Origin: Crossaster papposus
Taxonomy: Eukaryota > Echinodermata > Asteroidea > Velatida > Solasteridae
NCBI GenBank assembly: GCA_037893245.1
Contig: JBAIAA010000749.1
Coordinates: forward strand, 744,001-808,000
Direction: 5' to 3'
Length of the DNA: 64,000 bases
Shown: positions 1 through 11,346 of the stretch, in pieces
How the letters are laid out: each line of letters opens with the position of its first letter
Numbering within the stretch: the stretch's first letter is position 1
Position numbers and translations under genes: made by a program
The notes under the pieces: model-generated
Seen by the model: the letters and a program-made list of their open reading frames with translations, nothing else
Database searches by the model: none
Told to the model about the DNA's origin: nothing

Positions 1-1802
1 TGCGTGCATGTGTGTCTTTTCCCCCCTCTTTCTATCTTGTTTTTTTTTAAGCTCTGGGTGCAGGGTTTTTAGGGGAAAGATAACAGAAAATCCCGATACC
101 AAGGGTTAGAAGTACTTTGACAATTTAGGGCACTATTATTATCAGACTTAGATGAATTAATTTGGAATTTGGGAGCTGAGACTAAAGTTTTAGTGAAAGA
201 TTAGGGCCGGTACACTTGTGGTAAGCCCGATAAAGTTCTCAAATAATGACAAAGGCAGATGCATTTTATCACATAGATTGCACCTTATATAGATAAATAG
301 TATTCCAAAAACGCTCTGCACTGAAGTAGTGAAGTAGGCCACGGAATTAATAGTGCTAACTGCCATTTACCATTATTAACGATGTCATGTACCGCAACAT
401 TTTAACAAATATTGCTCGCTTAGTATTTTACAACTGCATGCACAAACGAGCGTATATAGCTGTGGAACTTCAAAGTTTTATTGTGAAATTCTAAATCGTT
501 TTAACAATCAAACGTAATGATTCAAGTTTATGACTATTTTTCTAAGGAAGTAACTTAAATCTACAAATTTAAGTCATTAATTGATGAGTTTTTCTAATGC
601 CTTTGACTGTAATACTCAAATAAACACTTGGTGTATTAAGCGCATGTGTTCTTCAGAGAGTTTAAAGAGCCACACGATTAATTGTTCTTTGGAACACATT
701 TGGAACTTTGTACTCCTCCTAAATGTATGAAAACATACCTTGTTGCTTAATTGTATTAAAAAGTGCACTTCTTTAAACACTTAAAACGTACGCCCCACAC
801 GCTTTCCCAGACAATTGAGGGTGTTGTTTTTGTGAGGTAATTTCATGTAAAGATATTGTTCAGTTTATAGGTGCTTTCTGTTTCAATTGTGAACCAAAAC
901 TTAACTAAAAAACAAGTTGGGAGAAAGGTTTGCTCACTGCTTCACTGTTAGTGTTACGTACTGACACAACAGCGAAAAACCAAAGAACAAAACATTTACG
1001 ACAGCAGAATATCTAAATTTATAACAACTGTTTGTGTTAAATTAGCTGTAACATTGAGGTTTCTGCACAAAATAACCACATATTTGCTCATGAATATGGA
1101 AATGTCTATTAGCATCAAAAACAAAAAATTGCAAAAAGAAAACTGAAAATAAGGTTAGATGGGACACACAGGTGCATTTTCAAGGATTGCATTAAAACCC
1201 TACATTGCACGAGCCCTTGCAATAATGGTATTTCAACAGAATCAAAATAGCCATACCAAAAACCCCAAGTATTCGACAACGCCCCAAAACACAACAGTCC
1301 TTCACCCGTACAGAGACTCATACTTTATCGATACACAAACTGTGAGTGTTTTGGGGATATCATACCCACCATTTTGTATAGGTGTACACGGTTTTTATTG
1401 AGTCCCGACATATATCTCGAGGGTCCTTTATGCAATCCTGAAGAGGATTGGGGCAGTTAGAACACGCTGGAGACCTAGTTCGGTCGACAGATTCGCAGTG
1501 TTTACATACAAAAGTTGTGGATGCATCTCAACCTGTTCCCCTTCGCCCCGCGTCTATACCCTCCACTGGCCTTTTCTCACGTTACACATTCTAGTTCTGT
1601 CAATTTAGGTATTTTATTTATTTTATAAACTCAGTAGGTACTTGCTTTACTCCTTAAATTTTGATATATTGTATTTTATGTACAGCCACTCTCGACAACT
1701 AGTCTTTTTATGTGATTATTATGTCTATTTATATGTTAAAGTATACAGTTTTTTAATGCAGAACGAGGAGTCAAGTTTCATGTTTGACATGATGAGAATA
1801 CA
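1..1802. other. AT-rich non-coding stretch, nothing recognised
   Basis: I see no gene, RNA gene or repeat with clear boundaries here. Open frames are short (80 codons at most) and on both strands, as expected by chance. There is no protein-like signature and no paired splice sites. Confidence 0.6.
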
Positions 1803-1863
1803 TTGAATTAAATGGAATTGAATTGAATTAAATTGAATTGAATTGAACTGAATTGAATTAAAT
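1803..1863. repeat. AATTG pentamer microsatellite
   Basis: The 5-base word AATTG (GAATT in other phase) repeats about twelve times with a few substitutions, such as AACTG and AATTA. It is a simple-sequence repeat formed by slippage and is unrelated in sequence to the element that begins at 1943. Confidence 0.85.
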
Positions 1864-1942
1864 GTGGGAAATAATTATATGACCTGTTTCAACACAAAAA
1901 CGGCACAGGGAAATGGTCTGCATAAGTTTTCAAAGCTTGTGT

Positions 1943-2260
1943 TGCGTTCCAATCGCGTCGTATTTATCGTGTTCACGAGTTCACGAGTCGTATAATGGCG
2001 TTCTAATCGCCTGGTAACTCGTGTTCACCAGTGGTGAACTCGAGGTGGATTTTTTTTCCATGTTCACGACTTCACGAATGAAATAATCGCGCATGCGTCC
2101 TGGTTCATGTAATGTACGAGTTCTTGTGCCACACGACTAACGACTAACACGACTAACTCGACTGTGCGCGTGCGTCTTGGTGGGCATTTGGAAGGCAACC
2201 CACTCGTGAACGTGGAGAAATTCACGGTGAACACGATAAACACGACGCGATTGGAACGCA
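1943..2260. mobile_element. TIR element with CACGAG/CACGAC words (MITE-like)
   Basis: The first roughly 35 bases (TGCGTTCCAATCGCGTCGT, then TTTATCGTGTTCAC) reappear as their reverse complement at the right end, with one or two mismatches. The total length of 318 bp with no coding capacity fits a miniature inverted-repeat transposable element. Inside, words such as TTCACGAG, CACGAC and CTCGTG recur many times on both strands, so the interior could also fold. No target-site duplication is obvious. The short minus-strand frames crossing it come from the repeat and should not be annotated as genes. Confidence 0.75.
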
Positions 2261-2429
2261 GCATCAGACTTTTGTTTACCGAGGCTTACGACCGTTGTGT
2301 GCAAGCCAATTAACCTCATCCCCACAGCGTACAGATACCAGACGAGTGCTTTACACCCCAGGCGCAATCCCACTATTGTACTGAATCATTCGAGTATTCC
2401 AATAAAGTTAGTTTAACTTTAAGCTATAC

Positions 2430-2779
2430 TTAAAGGTCGGATTACACCATTGGTAATTGCTTGAATTACATGAATGGGTGGATTTTTGTTGGGTTGTATT
2501 AATCGTTTAACTGACCTGTTCGAAGTTTTACAATCATGGATGCCGAGGAAAGCAAGAAAAACAGCGTTCGTTTTCAATAGGCGTCGGGCAGTGGTTCTTG
2601 TGTTGTTCGTGATTTAAAAAAAAATAACATTCAATTTTTTGGAACGATTATAAGATATTAAGCGCAATCATTTTGCTGGCTGCCTACAATCATTATTTAC
2701 TTTTAAATAAGTAAAATATTTCCTAATAATTTGGTAGTAAAATGTGTTGATATCTGCAAATGGTGTATCATACTTTTAA
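2430..2779 (+). mobile_element. Family A TTAA-flanked TIR element, copy 1
   Basis: TTAA lies on both sides (2430-2433 and 2776-2779). The left end reads AGGTCGGATTACACCATTGG and the right end is a diverged reverse complement ending AAATGGTGTATCATACT. The interior shares long stretches with other copies at 11.3, 15.1, 23.3, 23.9, 24.3 and 56.3 kb, including GAAGTTTTACAATCATGGATG and GCGCAATCATTTTGCTGG. There is no coding capacity. Duplicated TTAA is typical of piggyBac-type insertion; that assignment is inferred because no transposase is present. Confidence 0.85.
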
Positions 2780-2823
2780 CGCCTGTAGTTACGAAACAGT
2801 CTGAACCGCATGCGTGTCATGAA

Positions 2824-2873
2824 TGCTCGTACATGCATGTACATGTACCTGTTCATGTACATTTACATGCTAG
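2824..2873. repeat. TACATG/CATGTA palindromic microsatellite
   Basis: Self-complementary words GTACATGC, ATGTACATG and CATGTACAT crowd into about 50 bases. The stretch is simple-sequence DNA able to form small hairpins. A shorter similar patch lies at 13195-13215. Confidence 0.6.
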
Positions 2874-3035
2874 TTGGGTATGTTAAAGTCATTAATATGC
2901 CTAAGGGATTTCTAATTTTACAATCAGGTCTTTCAATATTTCATGATATTTGTATCATCCCATAGGTTCTGAAGTGACTGCTTTTGTACTGTAATAAACA
3001 CAGCCTCACGCCTCACCGCAAAGCTTTATGGGCTT

Positions 3036-3332
3036 TGTTACAACTTATAATGCAGTAACCAATCGATAATGTATCACCAACAGATGGTATCACTAACCGA
3101 TAATGTAAAATACTGGTAGTGTAGTAAAATGTACTGCACTATAAGTCAATTGTTATTACATTATCGGTCCTAACTAATAATGTAACAGAAATTGACCAAT
3201 ATTTGTGTAGTAACATTTACTACACTATCGGACATTTTCTTTTGTTACATTATCGGTTTAATAGTGATACCATCAGTCAATTCGTGTGACATTATTGGTT
3301 GGTCATACATTAAATGTTGGTAACTACATTAT
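3036..3332. mobile_element. ACCGATAATGTA-word inverted-repeat element, copy 1
   Basis: The word CGATAATGTA or its complement TACATTATCGG occurs repeatedly, in both orientations. The left half (GTAACCAATCGATAATGTATCACC) is mirrored imperfectly near the right end (GGTTGGTCATACATT...). A second member starts at about 7943 with the same opening words. It is likely a non-autonomous fold-back element, with boundaries accurate to about 20 bp. The open frame starting at 3286 is partly inside it. Confidence 0.65.
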
Positions 3333-3429
3333 CACTCGTACCATGCTTTTTAGTCGAGTTGTTCCAAAGGTTTTTCAGAGCAACTCAAATCTGTATCAAC
3401 AAACCAAACACGCCCTATATGTAAACAAT

Positions 3430-3641
3430 CTGCCTTCTGTTTACATCTGTATTCAAATGTACCCGGCGGTATGCGCACGCATCGTGTTTTGCAACATTTG
3501 CCTAAGAAGTGTCCTTAAAGGTCACAAAATTCAAAGGCGATCTGACCTGCGACGTCACTCCTCAACCAAATTGAATGCAAAACAAGATACTAGTGCGCAC
3601 GGCACATTTTGAATACAGAAACTGATGTCCACAGAGGGCCC
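3430..3641. mobile_element. Family D element, diverged copy
   Basis: The outer parts TTTACATCTGTATTCAAATG and GTATGCGCACGCATCGTGTT, and the right part CGTCACTCCTCAACCAAATT, match the better copy at 4794-5182. This copy lacks the long central hairpin. A 108-codon plus-strand frame runs through it, but it changes register relative to the other family member and has no protein-like content. Confidence 0.7.
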
Positions 3642-4793
3642 GTTGTTAGGGCTCCATTGAGCGACCGACCGATTGACAGCCTCTACAGTTTGCCACCGTT
3701 GCTATAGCCCAAATGATTCTGACTATTTCGGATGAATTATTAGGTCCGGTAGCCTCAACTGTCACGTGACAAAGAAGGAGAAGAATGCTTTCTTTTCCCG
3801 AAAGCTTACTAAGTTTTCCGAATTCCGGGCATTATCGTTATTACGTTCGCGATGTTCGAGTGTTACCGGGAGTTAAGTGGTTTTAGGGTAAACAACGTTA
3901 ACAAAATAAAGATCCTCGAACTAGATTCACTTTTTTGGTTTGCATAAAATCGAAACTTGCATTGGAAAAAAATCAATACCAGACGAAATATAATATCACT
4001 ATTAAAGTCAATGCAGGCGTTTGGAAAAGCCGTTATAATCTGAATGGTTGAATCATGTGCATCATCTAAAAATGGCTACGCAGTGTAGTCGCCGGCGGCT
4101 ACCTAACCTACAATTTAGACGTCTGGGCATAAACAAAATTGTCATGACAGGGAACCAGCCTACGATAAAACGACTGAGTACGCGCGGTAGGCGTTATACC
4201 CAGCACGATATGTGGCAGAGGGGTACTCCCCTCGTGTCCCATAACCTATACACGCTCCACACTATTGTTACCCAACACACACGCCCTTACAAAACCTAAA
4301 ATAATTCCTGAGATTTCGGGAACACAATGGCAACACAAAGGAGGGGGGGGGGGGGGGGGGGGAGTTCACGCTAACACATATCGCGCTTCATCGACTACGC
4401 TTGCAGGGCGCTCATTGTACACCAGCCTTTTCTCTGAGGAAATGTCACAGTTTGAGATTAATGGCAATATTCCACGTGTGCATTGTGCATGTATAAAGCT
4501 GAGGGGCATTGACTCCGTACAGACAACACAACAGCAACAAAACAACAAACACCAACCATACAACAACAGGCAAGCACGTGTAGCAATTAATACAATAGCA
4601 CAACAGAATGACGCTTGATCTATTTCATTCAGAAATTATTGCAGCTGTTCTTTTAACACTCAACACCAAGGCAGAGGCGACGTCCACTATAAACACCCGC
4701 AAGAATTTCTGTCAGAAACAGAAACAGCTTTAACAAAATCGAACACCATTCCGAGCTTGGAATTTCAGCGAGAATCAACTGGTCCTATTTCAC
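3642..4793. other. Non-coding stretch with a 20-base poly-G tract
   Basis: This is AT-rich unique sequence. The only striking feature is an uninterrupted run of about 20 G at 4343-4362. Frames crossing the G run yield poly-glycine and are spurious. A (CAACAA)-rich patch follows at 4520-4570. Confidence 0.6.
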
Positions 4794-5182
4794 TATAGAC
4801 CATGTGCCCTCTGTTTATATCTATATTCAAATGTGCCTAGCGGTATGCGCACGCATCGTGTTTTACAGGCATTTGTGACCCAGCACGTGTAAATGAGACA
4901 CTTTGAGGCAAAAATGAAAATTGAGATTTTGATTTCATCATTTAAAGCTTGTTTAGCTTTAAATGATGAAATCAAAATCTCAATTTTCATTCTTGCCTCA
5001 AAGTGTCTCATTTACTCGTGCTGGGTCACATTTGGTTAAGAGGCGACATCAGAGGTCACATAATTCAAAGTAGTCTGACCTGTGGCGTCACTCCTCAACC
5101 AAATTTTATGCAAAACACGATGTGTGCGCATATTGACGGGCACATTTGAATATAGATGTAAACAGAGGGCACATGGTCTATA
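4794..5182. mobile_element. Family D two-tier hairpin element with TA target duplication
   Basis: The outer TIRs (about 70 bp) begin TAGACCATGTGCCCTC at 4796 and end GAGGGCACATGGTCTA at 5180, with TA on both sides, as in Tc1/mariner-type insertion. A second, almost perfect inverted repeat sits inside: 4874-4949 pairs with 4955-5030 (outer word TGTGACCCAGCAC, inner AAAGCT...AGCTTT) around a loop of about 5 bases. Transcribed, it would form a duplex stem of about 75 bp. Relatives lie at 3430-3641 and, as a remnant, about 46040-46158. Confidence 0.85.
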
Positions 5183-7942
5183 ACGACATTTTAATTTGTG
5201 GTCAAGGCGTGTGCAATGCCAGGCTGCGCTATATCTGATTCTGGATTCAAAAACATATTAGGCCATTATGTTTTTTAATGCATACAGAATTTTTTTTTAT
5301 AAATTAAAAAAACTATCTGAAAAACAATAGTTTAATAGTACGCTATATTGGTGCCCAAGTTAAATATTGAATCTCGGAAAGGGCATTGTTAAAAATGATG
5401 TCTGTAATCAGAAACTCACGTTATTATACACAATGTTATTACACTTACATGTACGTGAGCCATATCCCCCGTTGACAGAGTAAAACGTGGACCAGCTAAC
5501 TCTACAGCTTCCCAAGTTACGGGGGTTAGCGAATATTCACATGCGTGCCCACCTACATAAATGCCAATGTGGTCGATCATTTTGACAGAAATACAGGTCA
5601 TCCGATGTGAGCTTTAACGACGGTCAGATCCCGATAGGAAGGCCGATCCGTATATAATTACACGGGCCCCTACCACCGAGTTCGAATCTCGCAATCTTCC
5701 CTCCTGTATACCGTAGGTCGGTATACGGGAGCCTTCCCAACGACTGGGCCCAAGTTCGTTGACAGGGATATCGCGTCTGGGCAAATCACCGGCCATAAAG
5801 GCTGATGCCGACCTATTCACGGGCGTAAATCACTCGCCGTAGATGACACAAATTGCTCGTTGGTAAACTGATTTTATGGGAGCGCGTGGACATGAGAGGG
5901 GCCTCCCTTCACCCTAATGAGGGTAATTGCGGTGACAGTTGGTTTCTTTTCTTCTAGAGCTATAGTACTAAAGCGGGCAGTGTAAAAACACATTACATGT
6001 ATAGACATAGCGCTTATTAATGGTGATCAATAAAGGTAAGGAGTACAAGCGTGTATTCATTTATTCTGCAGATCAGCTTCCAATGACACAAACAAATCAA
6101 ACAATTAATATTTGAAAAGAAGGGAACCGAGACATTTATGTAACTGTTTGTTTCAACCGAAGCCAGGAAATTAACTAGACGGATCGGATAGCGACTTTAT
6201 TTGCCTTTAGATAAATTTGACTCTTTCAAATGGGAAACGAAGCAATTGAATCCTTCAACTGAGAAATAGAACAAGACGCGACAGAAAAATCAAAATATTC
6301 TTAAGTATATTTGTTCAATTAAAGTACATGTATGTTGTGTTACAACACCAAAAACAGTTTACCCCAGCTCGTAAAGCTCGCAAATAGAACCGCTATATCA
6401 GGCCAAATATAGGCACACCGCTCTGTTATAATACGTCCAATCTTAGGTCGAGGGCCATTTGTGTCTTAGCGCGAACATATCAAATCAACAAAAGAACCCG
6501 GCATTGTCGGGAAAGATCAACAATGAAGAGGGGGGACATTAGCCTAAATACGAGGCGATTATACGGTCATAAAAAAGAACCGCCGAGAGTTGATGTAAAT
6601 GTTGTTCGTACAATAAAGCTGCAATTCCGTCTGAAGTGCGTCTAATGGTGGATTGCGTGGGTCCCCACCATAATGCCACAAAGCCATAACAGCAAAACAA
6701 ATATGACTTTTGTCGTTACTATTTGTCAGAGGACGGTGCTGAACGAATGAAGGCCAACACTCGACGAGGCAAACGACCGGTCAAAGTCGGCAAGGTATTA
6801 TCACAAACAATTTCAAAAGGAACAAACTTTTAGCTTTATGCCTATACGACTTAGGTACGCCTGTAAATTGTTGTTACATTTTTGGAACGTATTTTAATTT
6901 GAATTGACGAAGTTTCTCAAACGTACATGTAGCATCATGTATGTTCACATGGCCACTGAAATGGTAGTCTATGGAATATCCGCTAGTTGGACGAGCGTCT
7001 ATGATATGCGAGCAGATTCGGTGATTTATTATTCAAAACAAGACTGCATATTGGCCTCTATATTTTGTCCAACAGGCGCTTTCAATCGCGATATTGCATC
7101 TTCGGTTACCCGTTGCTATGTTACAAAAACATGGCAGCCATATTGGTCAATCAGCAGCTTTGTCTAAACTTTTGCTCCAAATGACGTCAGTCGACTGCCG
7201 ATTGGTTGGCACACGGGATCGCATAACATTAACATGTCCAGATATATCAGACGTTATCCCGCATGGTTTATACGTCGTTTAGCCACCGAACTTCTTTTTG
7301 AAGAGGTCGAAACAAGCACATGATACAGAACCGAAACCCTCCCAAAATAGACCACGACACGTCACGTTTATACAAGTTCACAAGATAGTGTGGATGCGCA
7401 TGTTACGCCAGCCGCCATTTTGTCAAGCACACTGCTCTTGCAGTATACACGAGTGGATTTTCGGGCAAGATCGCATCGTCGTAATAAAAATAAAATAAAA
7501 ATTCACCAACATTTCTTTATCAGCAGTATCATGAAGTTGGCTCCTATGCATGAGCCAGGATAACATTTAAGCAAAGTCAATTTTTTTAATAGAAATGTCA
7601 TACTTCGCACCCTCTCTATAAAAAAACAACTAATTGCTATCAACAAGTGATCAATTTATAATAAGTCTTTGAAGCAATTAACTTTACAAGGAATTTTACT
7701 AATGACGGGGAAGTGACGTAAACTATACGGGAAAAGTGCAAGCCGGTTCGAATGCAATCGTTGAAAAGATTACGGGCAATACATTAATAACACTTTACAC
7801 ATGGTGATTCGGTTGAGCTTTGAACTTGAACCGATTGTAGTGGGAAGGAACGGACCACGACAAACAAGCGGAGGTAATAGACAGAAGTCACCATTTAGTT
7901 AATTAAAGGTGGAGTATAGAGCAACACGTGAAGGTCTTTCGC
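5183..7942. other. Long non-coding stretch, few landmarks
   Basis: No coding region is recognisable. A small perfect hairpin (GTATACCG, loop TAGGT, CGGTATAC) lies at 5706-5726, just after a B-box-like word (AGTTCGAATCT, 5679-5689). No A box sits at the right distance, so I do not call a tRNA. A YY1-like GCCGCCATTTTG lies at 7411-7422 without nearby splice or promoter evidence. Confidence 0.55.
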
Positions 7943-8150
7943 TGTTACAACTGACAATGTATAGTAACCAACGGATAATGTATCACCGACCGATAATGTC
8001 ACATACATTGACCGATACCATATCACTTCTACTACACTGTCGACCAATGTATGTTATACATTATCGGTTAGGACCGATAATGTAATAACAATTGACCAAC
8101 AGTAGTAAATGTAAAATGTTACTACACAACAATAATGTGGTCGGTTACTT
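7943..8150. mobile_element. ACCGATAATGTA-word inverted-repeat element, copy 2
   Basis: The opening CTGTTACAACTGACAATG, followed by GTAACCAACGGATAATGTA and TCACCGACCGATAATGT, matches the element at 3036. Complementary words (TACATTATCGGTTAGG) follow. It is shorter than copy 1 and its right end is degraded (ACAACAATAATGTGGTCGG). Confidence 0.65.
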
Positions 8151-8439
8151 TTAGGATAACAGCAAATGGTATACTTTATATACAATGTACGCTAAGCATG
8201 TCGCATGAAATGAGTGTTTTGTGTACATTTTCCCAAGCGTTATCAGGTTTAAATCAGTGTAAAGCTGTACTAAATAATATCTGCATACGAAGAACAAAAG
8301 CCACAGATTAGGATTCCCGATGACATTATAGAATTGCCCTTTTTGTCTCTCTTGAAATCATTAGTTAATATTTTACACATACTACGAACACTTTAAATAT
8401 GAGTCAACGAATTTGCCTTATTTGCACACCGTGAAGTAT

Positions 8440-9155
8440 TTCGTCACCGTTTTCACGAAGGGGCGAATTTCATGAAAATTGTGTCTTTATCGATATTTGT
8501 ATTTTATGCGTGAAAACGATTAAATCTTTATCTACAACCTGGTGAAGTTAATCTATACATTTTTTTTAATATTCCAATTAACGTAATTAACGATTGAGCG
8601 AATTCATCCTCAATCGTCGTTTTGCGGAATTACACAAAGAGGAGAATTTAATTTAACGAATGGGCGAATGTATCCTTAGGTGCCCTTTTTAGTTCATTTA
8701 TGTGTGTATACGGGTCACAGCTACAGAGCTAATTTGCTACTTTATCGTGTTTTGTTTTCGTTTTCACAAACAGACACTTCTTTTAATTGATTAATTCTGT
8801 AAAACTAATCACTACATCTTGAATTAATGTTTGCTACATTTAAGAAGATTATAATATTTTCTTTCCTTTGATACCTTAATCTTGCGTATTCTATTCATCT
8901 TTACGTTTCCAAGGGATTTTCTCGAGATTAGAATATCTGCTTTTCTCTCATACCCTTAATCTTGCATGCACATTTTATGCATCCTTACTTTTGCATGCAA
9001 TTTTCTCGCTATTAGAATCTCTTCTTTTCTCTGATACCTTAATTTTGCATGCATATTTTATGCATCTTTACCTTTCCATGCGACTTTCTCGAATGTTTGT
9101 TTAGACCGTGAAAAGCTAAATTCACTTTTTTTCGTGAAAACGGAGACGGTTTTCT
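8440..9155. repeat. Tandem 82-84 bp repeat between inverted TTTTCACGAA words
   Basis: Three consecutive units (8850-8928, 8929-9012, 9013-9094) each carry the order TTTTCTCT, GATACCTTAAT, TTGCATGCA, TTTTATGCAT, CTTTAC and TTTCTCGA. The second and third are most alike. The array sits between CACCGTTTTCACGAAG (about 8446) and the inverted word TTCGTGAAAACGG (about 9130), with further CGTGAAAACG copies at 8500. It may be the interior of a larger degraded fold-back element. Confidence 0.6.
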
Positions 9156-9959
9156 CCGTCACACCGTTATCATGACCGCGGAAGATTCAAGAACGTATAT
9201 ACGCTCTGTGGAGATTCGCAAGCCAACCGTTGATTCTGACTCGTCTACGGCAATATATCCCTCACGCAATGTCCCCTCCCCAGTGCTAAAGTGCCTGAAT
9301 CATCGCCTGTCGAGCCATAATGATAATGATGCATGCTTCGCAAAACTGTTGAGGAATAGAGCTGATGGGAAGTATTGTTTAACCATTGCCACTTCATTTT
9401 GGTTCATTACGTCGGATTTTTTGGGCGATGACTAACACGGGTGAATTATGCGGCGGTTGAGGGCGCCATGCAGCGCCATCACCAATGTGGCAAGTCACTT
9501 TCCATTAGGTGTTACATGTATTTAGCGCCGACGGCATTTCTCATAATGTTCAGGTCTTTGAAACGACTCTCAAGCACGGCTGAATTTTCAGACCAGCCAA
9601 ATTAATTGCTTTACTGAATTAATGCTGAAAGGTTATTCTGAGGTATATGGCTTGAAACCATCGCTTATCACCCACCACTTCTTTAAAAAAAATTGAGAAA
9701 AAAATAATCGATATTATTTGACGAAGTATCTTTTTTTATGATGAAAATTTAGTAATCCAAACCAAATTCCGTGGTTTGTATCCCTTAATGGATGCTCCCT
9801 TCGCTGGAAGTGATGTACAACATTGGAAAAACATAACTAAAAAAAATTACCTAAAAATCCCAAACCTCACTAATTTCAAATACTGCCCCCCAAATTTATC
9901 AAATGGTTAGTCCATATTTTGTTTGTAGTAGGTTACACATACATGAATGGACGCAAGCA
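9156..9959. other. Non-coding stretch
   Basis: Nothing is recognised. A single 87-codon plus-strand frame (9172-9435) begins at the edge of the preceding repeat, has no recognisable motif and no flanking splice sites. Confidence 0.5.
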
Positions 9960-10150
9960 AGCTGGTCTGGTTCCTTATAAACCTGATAATTCCCCGAAGT
10001 CTATACATTTCTCGTCCGAGGTAGGGCCAGGAAACCAGACTACAAGAAAATTAACCCCCCCCCCCCCGCATCTACGAGTTGCAATATTTGCAATATTTGC
10101 AATCAAATACTAGCCTATTCGTTTCTGAAAATTACAGCAAAAGCGAATGT
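9960..10150. mobile_element. Remnant of family B element
   Basis: AAACCAGACTACAAGAA (about 10031-10047) and AAATTACAGCAAAAGC (about 10130) match internal and right-end sequence of the complete family B element at 49.2-50.1 kb, in the same order but with most of the interior lost. A run of 13 C at 10055-10067 interrupts it. Both ends are eroded. Confidence 0.5.
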
Positions 10151-10389
10151 TTTAAACTATTAAAACAAAATCCACTGTAAATAAACCTACTCTAAACGAA
10201 CCTACTCTAAGTGAACCAAGGTCTAGTTACTGATGTAAACAATATAAATATTATGATACTTACCGAGGGAACGTTTGGAATGACTACGACATAATCTCGC
10301 AAAATATATAACAAACTAAAGCATTCAACACTAAAAAGACTGAAAATAAACCTGTTCAACGCAGGCTACGTTACAACATAAACAATGTC

Positions 10390-10789
10390 TTAAAGGGATC
10401 GTATACGTTTGGTAATTGGAACCCACTGTTTGTTTCAATCCGATATAGTTATAGATATATACCATAAACTAACCTGTAACTATATTCCTCTTTAAAAGGT
10501 GGTTGCGATTTTGAGATATTGCCGAAAATCTGCAGCGGTTATGTCCACGCAGGAAGAATAATCTGCATTGGAATACACAATCTGAGAAACGTCACTGCAG
10601 TAATGCTTCTCAGATTCATTTTTTTTGGGGGGGGATAAAAAGTGATATCTTTTTCCATAACCGCAGTACTTCGAAGTGAAAAGTTCTAAAAATGCATTAT
10701 ACTATCCAAAGCTGCTGTACTTCTTACCAAGTAAGTTTTTATTGCCATTAATTTTTGGAGTAATTACCAAACGTATACGATCCCTTTAA
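10390..10789. mobile_element. Family C TTAA-flanked TIR element
   Basis: The 28-base word starting TTAAAGGGATCGTATACG and continuing TTTGGTAATT at the left end is exactly inverted at the right end (10762-10789). TTAA flanks both ends, giving a 392 bp body (10394-10785). The interior has no coding capacity; imperfect complementary words such as TATGTCCACGCAG and TCTGAGAAACGTC suggest some folding. The perfect ends imply a fairly recent insertion. It shares the TTAA-AGG start and the ATAC word with families A and B. Confidence 0.88.
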
Positions 10790-10790
10790 T

Positions 10791-10845
10791 TTAAAGAGAT
10801 CGTATACAATTTGTCAGTTGAACATTTGTACCGTTTGAAGCAGCA
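10791..10845 (+). mobile_element. Left end of a second family-C-like element
   Basis: Directly after the complete element, TTAAAGAGATCGTATACAAT repeats the left end with two changes, then diverges (TTGTCAGTTGAAC). No right end is found nearby. It looks like a truncated neighbour or the older target into which the complete copy inserted. Confidence 0.5.
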
Positions 10846-11346
10846 AAAGTGCCTAAAATATATTAAGAATAGTGCTTGACAACTAACCCGATGAAGTCTG
10901 ATCTTTGTGAATGCTGTATTTTCCAGGAAATCAAAATAATAAAATTTTAATTTTAATTACAAATTTGCCGAGTTCTCATCTGACAATTCGAATTGCGAGC
11001 ACGATCAGCGTTTGGGACGCGTTCTCAGTCAGCTGATTGCAGCTACGAGCGCGTCACTCTCCAAACCGACCAACAATAGCGCACACGCGCGCACGTGCGT
11101 TCTTTGAACGCTTGCGCGAACCATTCTTGGAAAACAAACCAACTATATTCATGAACATTTCCAAATATGCGTCTCTGAAATGCATGGCATTTATTTTATT
11201 AATTTCATCAAAATGACAGAATGCCAGAAAGAATAATTTCACATAAATACAAGGATGTTAGAGTCACTAATATCTTAATAACAACTGAGCTTTTCAACAG
11301 TGTTTTGATTGGTTACTTTTTGGATAGCTGCGAAAGGTATGCTACA
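10846..11346. other. Non-coding stretch
   Basis: Nothing is recognised except a CG-rich patch at 11080-11120 (ACACGCGCGCACGTGCG). Short frames on both strands overlap and lack protein character. Confidence 0.5.

Noticed and set aside
3286-3612. 108-codon plus-strand frame
   Set aside because: It spans the end of one inverted-repeat element and most of a family D copy; the related copy at 4.8 kb does not keep the frame.
5630-5700. Possible tRNA gene around the TTCGAATC word at 5681
   Set aside because: A short T-arm-like stem and B-box-like word are present, but there is no A box at the right distance and no acceptor stem or anticodon arm.
8850-9095. CRISPR-like direct repeats
   Set aside because: The units are continuous tandem copies without unique spacers, and the window is animal-like DNA.
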